DNA of 44,853 nt from the NCBI GenBank assembly GCA_016845345.1, contig JAERSV010000041.1, positions 1 through 44,853 on the forward strand, written 5' to 3'. Position 1 is the first letter of the stretch, and each line of letters begins with the position of its first letter. The translations under genes were made by a program, and so were the position numbers. The DNA is from Methanobacteriota archaeon. GTDB lineage: Archaea > Thermoplasmatota > Poseidoniia > Poseidoniales > Thalassarchaeaceae. Below, piece by piece: positions 34,065 through 40,436 of the stretch. A model generated the notes under the pieces. The model was not told the DNA's origin. It saw nothing but the letters and a program-made list of their open reading frames with translations, and searched no databases.

Positions 34065-34402
34065 ATGGTGATGGATGCCCTGACCCGGTAATTGATGAAC
34101 CCCAAACCAATGAGACGGAAAACACAACAAAAGAAACAAATCCGTTAGAAAACGAGACTGGAAATGGCACCTCAAATAACCAGTCAGGAACCAATAATGT
34201 GGAGGACCAAAATGGTGAATCAGATACAAATTTAAGCGATGAAAACACATCAGATAATCAAGACAATGGCTCTGAAATAGGTCAAGAACCAAAAGAATCC
34301 AAACCACCGATTTTGAATCTAGCAGAATTTTCAGTTCTTTTGATTATTCTATCCTCATTTTTGATATTTGCAGGAACTGGATTCGCTATTCGCAAGCGGT
34401 AA
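33989..34402 (+). pseudogene. 3' part of the frameshifted surface protein: TSP3 unit, Asn/Thr linker, membrane anchor
   Basis: The frame gives an Asp-rich TSP3-type calcium-binding stretch (D-G-D-G-V-D-D-D-L-D-N-C-P, then D-L-D-G-D-G-C-P-D). A long Thr/Asn/Glu linker with many N-x-T sequons follows, then a C-terminal hydrophobic helix V-L-L-I-I-L-S-S-F-L-I-F-A-G-T-G-F-A-I ending in R-K-R. This is the natural end of the upstream signal-peptide frame. No independent promoter or Shine-Dalgarno is evident, so separate expression is unlikely. Confidence 0.7.
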
Positions 34403-34435
34403 TGGAGACGCGCGAATTTCCGCCACTACCAAATG

Positions 34436-34813
34436 TCAACAGCAGTTGTTGTCTATTGCTTGGACAACGATTTCCACTTTTGCCCCGCGTGGTAGCGCAC
34501 CTGCTTCAAATGCAGCCCGCGCGGGTGGAATTTCAACACCCTCGAGCCACGCCGAGTAAACCTCATTCATTGCGGCGAAGTCATTAATGTCATCAAGTAA
34601 CACCTGAGCAAAGCAGGCTTCATTTTTACTAACGCCAGCAGAAGCAAGTAGTGCATCAATTTTCTCAAGGCTTGCTGCAGTCTGAGAAGCAATGTCATCT
34701 CCTGCTTCTGGAGCAATCTGTCCAGCCAACCAAATTACACCATATGACTTCACTCCTGGTGAGTACGGCCCGTATGTCTTGCCACCTTCTACCTCAATTC
34801 GTTCCTTTGCCAT
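34436..34813 (-). CDS. ridA: RidA/YjgF-family enamine/imine deaminase
   Basis: The product is about 125 aa from the ATG at 34813, where the RidA core begins. The core reads Y-S-P-G-V, then V-I-W-L-A-G-Q-I-A and Q-T...S-L-E-K-I, and ends with P-P-A-R-A-A-F-E-A-G-A-L-P-R-G-A-K-V-E-I. The P-P-A-R arginine is the substrate-carboxylate ligand of active RidA enzymes, which hydrolyse reactive 2-aminoacrylate and related enamines. The longer upstream frame to 34951 lies within the divergent DUF354 gene and is rejected. Confidence 0.9.
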   Translation of the reverse strand: MAKERIEVEGGKTYGPYSPGVKSYGVIWLAGQIAPEAGDDIASQTAASLEKIDALLASAGVSKNEACFAQVLLDDINDFAAMNEVYSAWLEGVEIPPARAAFEAGALPRGAKVEIVVQAIDNNCC

Positions 34814-34879
34814 GATGCTGACAAGTAATGGCGAGCCATTAACCGTTCTATTGATGGTCTTAGAGTATGAGCGATAATC

Positions 34880-35896
34880 ATGGGAGAGAGTCCGACCTGT
34901 TGGGTACTCGACCATCCAGCCCACATGCAACTGTTTCACAAGTTCATTCAAAGTGGTAGTCCAGTGGACATTATTGTAGCAACTAAACGGCCTGAAATAG
35001 ATGCAATGATTGAGAGCAACTCATCTCCTTTACCTGAAAGGCATATCCTCAGAGTCAAGCGTCCAGTCGGTAGACGAATATTATCAATACAACGAGAAAT
35101 ACGTGCTTTGAGAAGAATTCACTCAGTCACATCAATTCTAAAGCGCAGAAATATTACGGGAAAACCGATAGAAAAAGTCGTAGTCAAGGGTGCGGCGTTA
35201 GAACTCAATGCCGCTAAAAAGGCCAAAATTCCACGCCGAATTTACATCACAGATACTGAGGTAAATCACCTCGCCCACGGAATTGCATTATCATCAGCAA
35301 CCGAAGTTATTGTTACACCAAATTGGCGGCAAGATCTCGATGGAGGATTTATTGAAGATTGTAATAGTAATGGCATCAGGGTTCACAAATTGAATGGAGA
35401 ACTCCCTCATGTTTATCTCGCTCAACCCAGCACAATTAGAGATTTGAAAGAAGGCGCAGTCCCACATATCTTACACCGTTCTTTGAAGGGCGGAGGAGTG
35501 CACGACAAGGATGAGTTGGTTAGTGCTGAACCGCTAATTTCCGACTTAGGAATGGAGGTTACAACGGTTGTTGAAAACCAGTTAATCAACGACCCGTGGG
35601 GGCTTCCTCAAGCGATTTCAGATTATCATGGGGTGCTATCAGAATCTGTGACATTGGCTCATGAAGCGGTCTGCTTAGGAGTTCCCACATTGCTTGTTTC
35701 CAAGGCTCAAAGAGGGTTTTTGGACCAACATTTGGGCGGGGGATTGTTGTTTAGAATAGACTCCACTGTGAAAGGACCTGTGCTCAATAATGAGGTCGCT
35801 GCTTGGCGCGAAGCAGTACAGATGCGGCGGCGTGGAGATGGTTTAGCAGTTGGTTGGAGTGATTGCTACAACGAATTAAAACAAATCCTCAGATGA
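34880..35896 (+). CDS. DUF354-family (glycosyltransferase-fold) protein
   Basis: The 338-aa protein opens with W-V-L-D-H-P-A-H-M-Q-L-F-H-K-F-I, the usual DUF354 first strand with D-x-P-x-H. It shows a two-domain GT-B-like pattern, with G-V-L-S-E-S-V-T-L-A-H-E-A-V-C-L-G-V-P-T-L at the C-terminal nucleotide-sugar-type site (about residues 252-275). The family occurs widely in archaea, often near surface-glycan genes, but no reaction is established. Its position near a phosphohexomutase and UppS suggests surface polysaccharide or N-glycan work. It is divergent from ridA. Confidence 0.78.
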   Translation: MGESPTCWVLDHPAHMQLFHKFIQSGSPVDIIVATKRPEIDAMIESNSSPLPERHILRVKRPVGRRILSIQREIRALRRIHSVTSILKRRNITGKPIEKVVVKGAALELNAAKKAKIPRRIYITDTEVNHLAHGIALSSATEVIVTPNWRQDLDGGFIEDCNSNGIRVHKLNGELPHVYLAQPSTIRDLKEGAVPHILHRSLKGGGVHDKDELVSAEPLISDLGMEVTTVVENQLINDPWGLPQAISDYHGVLSESVTLAHEAVCLGVPTLLVSKAQRGFLDQHLGGGLLFRIDSTVKGPVLNNEVAAWREAVQMRRRGDGLAVGWSDCYNELKQILR

Positions 35897-35951
35897 TTTG
35901 TGAACTCAAATTCTTGCAAAAGCGGCCCTATAGTTTGGCTGTTTTGGCAAT

Positions 35952-36527
35952 TCAACCTTGTCTTCCTTCAATTACTGAATTTAGTAAGGCGACAGCCGCA
36001 ATAACTCTCCTATCTAGCGGGTGTCCTTCTGGAATCAAAATGTCGGTCTTTTTGATAATTGGATTGAATCTTTGGTACATCATTATGTCATGCTGACCTT
36101 GAATACTGAAGTGATATTTTGCTGGAATAAAAGGAACGAATCTCCTCAAAATTGCAACGCTATCTTCCACAAGTTCAGCATATTCGTTTCCATTAGCATC
36201 GAGAATTTTCCAAGTATCTTTGAAAATTGACTTGAGCCCTTTTCGGCGAGCAGCACCGAGGTTTTCACCAGTAGTTGCATCTACAATATCGTATGTAGCA
36301 CCAAAATCTATGACGCTTCTTGCTTTGATTGCAATTAATGGTTGAGTACACGATTCATCAGTATAAAGAACAATATCTTCTTTTAATTTGAATCGCTTTT
36401 GTTTTGAGTAAGCAATAATTTGGTCGTTTGCATCTTTGAACCAAAAGGCTCCGCCAAATATTCTCAAAAATTTGGTTTGTATGTAATACCTATCCATTGT
36501 AAAAAGTGCACTCATATCTTTGTCCAT
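35952..36527 (-). CDS. LURP-one-related (scramblase-like fold) protein
   Basis: The 191-aa protein is rich in beta strands with the LURP-one pattern Y-Y-I-Q-T-K-F-L-R-I-F-G-G-A-F-W-F-K-D, then F-K-L-K-E-D-I-V-L-Y and I-F-K-D-T-W-K-I-L-D-A-N-G, giving the twelve-stranded barrel around a central helix seen in Tubby-like and scramblase folds. A membrane or lipid contact role is typical of the fold, but no activity is proven. ATGs at 36527, 36515 and 36497 are possible starts. It lies 41 nt downstream of the NUDIX gene on the same strand. Confidence 0.75.
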   Translation of the reverse strand: MDKDMSALFTMDRYYIQTKFLRIFGGAFWFKDANDQIIAYSKQKRFKLKEDIVLYTDESCTQPLIAIKARSVIDFGATYDIVDATTGENLGAARRKGLKSIFKDTWKILDANGNEYAELVEDSVAILRRFVPFIPAKYHFSIQGQHDIMMYQRFNPIIKKTDILIPEGHPLDRRVIAAVALLNSVIEGRQG

Positions 36528-36568
36528 GTCTCAAATTCCTATAGCCTTTCTGCCGGCCCGAATTGAAA

Positions 36569-37042
36569 TCATATTTCCCGAATAATTTCAGCATGGTCAG
36601 CACCCATATTTTCAAGGTCAACTTCTGAAAGTTTGACCCATTCTGCGTGTGCAGCATCATCACCAGCAATCGGATCGTCTGAGGTCGCATCGACTTCAAC
36701 CCGGTAGAAAATGGTTACAATATGTCCGCGCGGGTCACGTTTGGGCTCACCGCGCACAGCAATTATCGGGTCTGTTTTGCTGACAGCGCCAACGATATTG
36801 CATTCTTCAAATAATTCGCGCACCACAGCATCTTCAGGACTCTCGCCAACATCAACAAATCCTCCGGGGAAAGCCCAGGCCCCTTTCCATGGTTCTTGGC
36901 CTCTACGAATTAGCAGAACTTCACGCCTCTCGCTATCCTCGCCATCTTGATATTCGCTCATATTAGCCCTGATAACGACAGCATCAACAGTCAATGCTGG
37001 GTTGTCGTAGGTACCACAAGTTGGACATAGACCACCAGTCAT
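36569..37042 (-). CDS. NUDIX hydrolase with a partial N-terminal zinc knuckle
   Basis: The 157-aa protein starts with C-P-T-C-G (C6/C9), half of a zinc ribbon. It then has a complete NUDIX box G61-x5-E67-x7-R75-E-L-x-E-E80, except that the usual C-terminal Gly is replaced (E-E-C-N-I). The segment W-K-G-A-W-A-F-P-G-G-F-V precedes the box. NUDIX enzymes hydrolyse nucleoside diphosphates linked to another moiety; this arrangement resembles ADP-ribose or general housecleaning pyrophosphatases. It overlaps the upstream RHH gene by ATGA and should be co-translated. Confidence 0.88.
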   Translation of the reverse strand: MTGGLCPTCGTYDNPALTVDAVVIRANMSEYQDGEDSERREVLLIRRGQEPWKGAWAFPGGFVDVGESPEDAVVRELFEECNIVGAVSKTDPIIAVRGEPKRDPRGHIVTIFYRVEVDATSDDPIAGDDAAHAEWVKLSEVDLENMGADHAEIIREI

Positions 37043-37500
37043 TCATTTTCCTCGGATTTCGTGTACATTGTTATGATGGCGGAGCGAAACTTCTCAATAT
37101 CATCTGGATCAAAAATTTCATTTTTTGCTAACTCTTCGATAGATGACAGAAGTTGTTCTAGTGTGATAGATCCTTCTGCCATTTGCATTTTAGCATTGTC
37201 CATCGCCCCCCTTAACAGAAGTTCATTCCCTTCTTTACTCAAACCCCCTTCGCCAGAAATTTCAATAAATTGCCCTTTCACCTTACTAAGCAATTGAGCC
37301 ATTTCTACTTGAGAAGTTGGTTGCTTCTGTAATTGTTGTCGGTAATCTCTATCTATTGCTTGTTCGAGCGTTATACGAGACGCATAAGCGATGAACTGAG
37401 ATGGATTACTATGGTCAAGCACCGTGCTGTCAATAGCCTGTTGAATTCGGTTGATGAGGGCACGGGGTATTGAAACGGTTGTCCAGTCTTCTTTCGCCAT
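37039..37500 (-). CDS. ribbon-helix-helix (RHH) DNA-binding protein
   Basis: The 153-aa protein begins with T-T-V-S-I-P-R-A-L-I-N-R-I-Q-Q-A-I and continues S-N-P-S-Q-F-I-A-Y-A-S-R-I-T-L-E-Q-A-I: a short strand and two helices in the pattern of archaeal RHH (CopG/MetJ-like) repressors. The remainder is a helical region that may dimerise or sense a partner. RHH dimers bind short inverted repeats; a perfect 17-bp palindrome lies about 60 nt upstream of the start, suggesting autoregulation of this gene and the coupled NUDIX gene. TATA-like CATAAAAG near 37541-37548 lies between the two. Confidence 0.8.
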   Translation of the reverse strand: MAKEDWTTVSIPRALINRIQQAIDSTVLDHSNPSQFIAYASRITLEQAIDRDYRQQLQKQPTSQVEMAQLLSKVKGQFIEISGEGGLSKEGNELLLRGAMDNAKMQMAEGSITLEQLLSSIEELAKNEIFDPDDIEKFRSAIITMYTKSEENE

Positions 37501-37560
37501 AATTATGCGAAGTGTTAGTCACATTTAACTGAAACCCAATCTTTTATGGGATATGTGACG

Positions 37561-37577
37561 TAAATACCACGTATTTA
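37561..37577. promoter_or_regulatory. palindromic operator candidate upstream of the RHH gene
   Basis: TAAATAC-CAC-GTATTTA is a perfect 7-bp inverted repeat with a 3-nt centre. It lies in the 236-nt gene-free region between the RHH gene and the membrane zinc-ribbon gene. The right arm flows into a TATA-like TTTATAT. RHH repressors typically recognise such arms. The rest of this gap holds nothing else recognised. Confidence 0.5.
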
Positions 37578-37736
37578 TATGGTTTGGATAACCCCCCGAC
37601 ATGAATGCGCTATCAAATGGCTTGGGCAGAATTGCTCAGATACCCTTACTCCGTTAAATGCGGAATGTCACAATTTATGTGGAGATTACAGCATAGAGGT
37701 TGTGACCCTAATTGCAATAATAAAATGAAAATGAAA

Positions 37737-38255
37737 TTATCGAGGTCCGAGTGGACCGCCTCTCATTGTGGCATCACATTGTGTGATAATTCCAGAATAG
37801 CAATCCCAGCACTGGTGGAACTCCGTCAATTTAACGTTAGGCGGGTAAGGCCGTTCATATGGGGGCGGAGGATATTCCAATTTTTCTACCCAAATCGTGT
37901 CACTGTACTCAAATTTAGTTCCACATTTAGAGCAGTTTTCCGTCTTTTCAGTCTGATGAACACTGTCAACAACGAATCTGATTGTTTCCTCGCCTCCGAT
38001 GAAGTCAAGATAATCAATTTCGGAGATAGGTGGCATATCAGCTGTCGGGAATTTAGTGCCAAAGAGAATTCCATCTCGCTCAATCGTATAACAGATTGGC
38101 TCTTCGGTGTAACTTTTCTGAAGATGAGTGCGGAGAAATTCCTCAATAAGAAACCATACATCACCAAGAAATCTGAAACCCCTCTTATAATTAATAATGC
38201 AATAAGAAAACAGGAGAATGAGTAAAATGGCAAAGAATAGAAAGGATGGGTCCAC
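37737..38255 (-). CDS. membrane-anchored zinc-ribbon protein of unknown function
   Basis: The 172-aa protein has an N-terminal membrane helix (about residues 5-22, F-L-F-F-A-I-L-L-I-L-L-F-S). A charged region follows, and then a zinc ribbon formed by C108-x-x-C111 and C149-x-x-C152 with a Pro/Tyr-rich loop between (E-Y-P-P-P-P-Y-E-R-P-Y-P-P). No catalytic residues were seen. The start is GTG at 38255, the only reasonable start before the helix, and it overlaps the divergent HEXXH gene by 38 nt. The opposite-strand frame 37605-38225 is longer but has no such features and was rejected. Confidence 0.65.
   Translation of the reverse strand: MDPSFLFFAILLILLFSYCIINYKRGFRFLGDVWFLIEEFLRTHLQKSYTEEPICYTIERDGILFGTKFPTADMPPISEIDYLDFIGGEETIRFVVDSVHQTEKTENCSKCGTKFEYSDTIWVEKLEYPPPPYERPYPPNVKLTEFHQCWDCYSGIITQCDATMRGGPLGPR
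38185..38192 (+). promoter_or_regulatory. TATA-like element for the HEXXH gene
   Basis: TTATAATT is about 26 nt upstream of the ATG at 38218, so transcription would start at or beside the start codon. The element lies inside the coding sequence of the divergent gene, in keeping with the head-to-head overlap. Confidence 0.4.
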
Positions 38256-39342
38256 GATTAGGCGTCAAGGTATCCGGTTCATTGGCTTTACCAAGAACCA
38301 AATTGGACGAATTACAGGAATGATTAAGAGAAACTTCTCGGAATCTGAACGAAGAACAATGCGTGGCCTCAAGATAGAATCTAAGCAATTAGAAGCAGGT
38401 CTTGCGGGGACATGGAGGGCTAAGAATGGGCAAAGTTCTATTGAACTAAGCAAGTCGTATCCAACAGACCGCAAGCCTGCAATTTTAGTACATGAGTTGA
38501 CTCATCATTTGCGAAGATTTGACAAGCGTCGCAAGGGGGTTTTACGTGAGTTTCCTGAAACTCCTGCTGACCTCGATATCGATGAGGCAATGACAGAGGC
38601 AGAAACAATTGCACGCTACAATCCTTATCACTGGTCCGACGTGAATGAACCAAATTATTGGGATAGAACACGGGAAGCACGCCAATCTAAGACCGCATTC
38701 TCAAATCAAAAAGCGACTTCTAAAGCGATGTTCAAAGATCGAAAACGATTCACGGAGCAACCTCGTGCACGGCATCACATTCAACTACAAAATACTGGTA
38801 AATTCGGTGAGGATGCTCCACAGAGTGCCCGGAAGCATTTTGCCGGTTCAGAGATTTCAACGTTAATTGATGAAGGAAAGAATGAGGCTATTGATAGGTA
38901 CTTTGAACACACTAATCGAAGAGGCAATAAGAGAATTCATGTCAGAAGCCAACCTGGCTCAAAAGTACTCCGCCATATTCGGAAAATGGTGGGATGGAAA
39001 GGTAGTTTATTCGAATGGAAAGATGGGAGGAAATATAGGGTTAAAAGGACGAGAAGAAGAACGACCAGAAAAAGGCGAGGTAGAGGCTGGTACGGGGAAT
39101 CAAAGAGACACAGCATCGCCGCAAAGAAGGGATGGAAAACCAGAATTAAAAATCGAAAAAACAAAATTAGAGGCAACTACAGACCGAGATATAGGTCAGT
39201 GAAACTAAATAAAAAGAAACGAAAATCAAGTAGGGACTTTCACCGTTATAATCGAAGTATTCTCTCAAGACCTAGACCTTCAAGAAAAAAGTTAGGGAGA
39301 AGCAAATCTCGGCGCATAAAGTCATCAAAGTTCGGTCGTTGA
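38218..39342 (+). CDS. HEXXH metalloprotease-like protein with a long Lys/Arg-rich tail
   Basis: The 374-aa protein has a zincin motif H92-E-L-T-H96-H preceded by a hydrophobic strand (P-A-I-L-V). Glu residues about 30 residues downstream (E123, E127, E129 in D-E-A-M-T-E-A-E-T) could be the third zinc ligand. Residues about 270-374 are extremely basic, with repeated R-R and K-K blocks and few hydrophobics, as in nucleic-acid-binding or phage/virion proteins. No signal peptide is seen. AGGAG lies before the ATG at 38218; the ATG at 38227 (9 nt further on) is an alternative. The family is not recognised. Codon choice looks A-rich compared with neighbours, so transfer is possible. Confidence 0.75.
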   Translation: MSKMAKNRKDGSTIRRQGIRFIGFTKNQIGRITGMIKRNFSESERRTMRGLKIESKQLEAGLAGTWRAKNGQSSIELSKSYPTDRKPAILVHELTHHLRRFDKRRKGVLREFPETPADLDIDEAMTEAETIARYNPYHWSDVNEPNYWDRTREARQSKTAFSNQKATSKAMFKDRKRFTEQPRARHHIQLQNTGKFGEDAPQSARKHFAGSEISTLIDEGKNEAIDRYFEHTNRRGNKRIHVRSQPGSKVLRHIRKMVGWKGSLFEWKDGRKYRVKRTRRRTTRKRRGRGWYGESKRHSIAAKKGWKTRIKNRKNKIRGNYRPRYRSVKLNKKKRKSSRDFHRYNRSILSRPRPSRKKLGRSKSRRIKSSKFGR

Positions 39343-39420
39343 GGTAAGAAATGAGATGTTTCGATTGGAGACAATACACCACACCAGCGCCAATTGAAAG
39401 GTCAAACCTCTACACCCGAG

Positions 39421-40290
39421 TCAATTGCCATATCTACGTTTACGTTTCTGATAGGAATCAATTGCCTCATACAAGTCTTGGCGGCTGAAAGAAGGCCAGT
39501 GAACATCTGTGAAATGTAGTTCTGAGTATGCGATTTGCCACAACAAAAAGTTGGAAATTCGCTCTTCCCCACTAGTTCTAATGACTAAATCGGGGTCCGG
39601 CAAATCGGCTGTGTAAAGTCGGCTTGAAATCGCTTCTGTATCAATGTCATTCAATGAAATCCCACCTTTAGCATGCTCATCAGCAACCTCTCTCACAGCA
39701 TCCACGATTTCTTCACGCCCACCATATGCAAGACATACAGTGAACAGGAAATTATCATAATCTGCAGTATCAGATTCCGCCCTCTTAATCGCCGCTTGCA
39801 CCTCGTCAGGCAATAATTCAATGCGGCCAACAGCCTGTACTTTCACGCCGCGTTGGTGGATTTTCGGGTCAGCCCGAATCTCGTCAAACCCAGCAATATA
39901 GAGTGCATAGAGTGCGCTAAGTTCGTCGCTGGCCCGGCCTGTGACATTCTCTGTTGAGAGAGCATAAACTGTGAGGTATGGAATACCTAATTCAAGCACC
40001 CAATCCATCACTTCTTTGAGTTTCTCCTTTCCATGTTTGTGGCCCACTTCTTTTTCCATGTCTTGTGACCAAGCAAAGCGTCGGTTTCCGTCCATGATTA
40101 TCGAAACGTGTTGGGGAACTATGCCGCGTTTCAGGCGGTCTCGTAATCGATTTGTTCTGACTCGGTCTGTGCGAGTAATCAAACTGTAAGCATATCTAGA
40201 GTTAGCAATCAATCGTGCTGGGGCGCGAATTATTCGCCATTTGAGGAGCCACTTCGCGGTGGCGTCAATTCCTCTTCCAATTCGCCCCAT
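39421..40290 (-). CDS. uppS: cis-prenyltransferase (undecaprenyl/polyprenyl diphosphate synthase)
   Basis: The 289-aa enzyme has the UPP synthase signatures: the catalytic D67 in M-D-G-N-R-R-F-A, G-H-K-H-G, L-T-V-Y-A-L-S-T-E-N, the later D-P-D-L-V-I-R-T-S-G-E-E-R-I-S-N-F-L-L-W-Q, and Y-S-E-L. It makes long-chain polyprenyl diphosphate, which in archaea is reduced to dolichol phosphate, the lipid carrier for N-glycosylation. GGGAG lies 4 nt before the ATG at 40290, making it better than the TTG at 40314. The hydrophobic N-terminal 45 residues are longer than usual. Confidence 0.93.
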   Translation of the reverse strand: MGRIGRGIDATAKWLLKWRIIRAPARLIANSRYAYSLITRTDRVRTNRLRDRLKRGIVPQHVSIIMDGNRRFAWSQDMEKEVGHKHGKEKLKEVMDWVLELGIPYLTVYALSTENVTGRASDELSALYALYIAGFDEIRADPKIHQRGVKVQAVGRIELLPDEVQAAIKRAESDTADYDNFLFTVCLAYGGREEIVDAVREVADEHAKGGISLNDIDTEAISSRLYTADLPDPDLVIRTSGEERISNFLLWQIAYSELHFTDVHWPSFSRQDLYEAIDSYQKRKRRYGN

Positions 40291-40436
40291 AACACTCCCC
40301 GCCGTTTTTGTCAATCACTGAGACAGGGTTCTCACATATCGCTTCATTCCCAAAACAATCACTAAATTTTACTACAGTCTAGCATTGATTCTAATGTGCA
40401 TAGTCACAATAAAGGGGTAGGGGGTGCGGTTGTTAT

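Noticed and set aside
34814-34951. Longer RidA N-terminus
   Set aside because: RidA proteins begin at the core, and the extension runs antisense into the DUF354 gene.
37605-38225. A 206-codon plus-strand frame opposite the membrane zinc-ribbon gene
   Set aside because: It is rich in rare patterns and has no recognisable features, while the minus-strand frame has a membrane helix and a paired-cysteine ribbon.
37501-39342. Provirus or integrated element around the HEXXH gene
   Set aside because: No integrase, capsid, portal or attachment repeat was seen; only the basic tail and composition hint at it.
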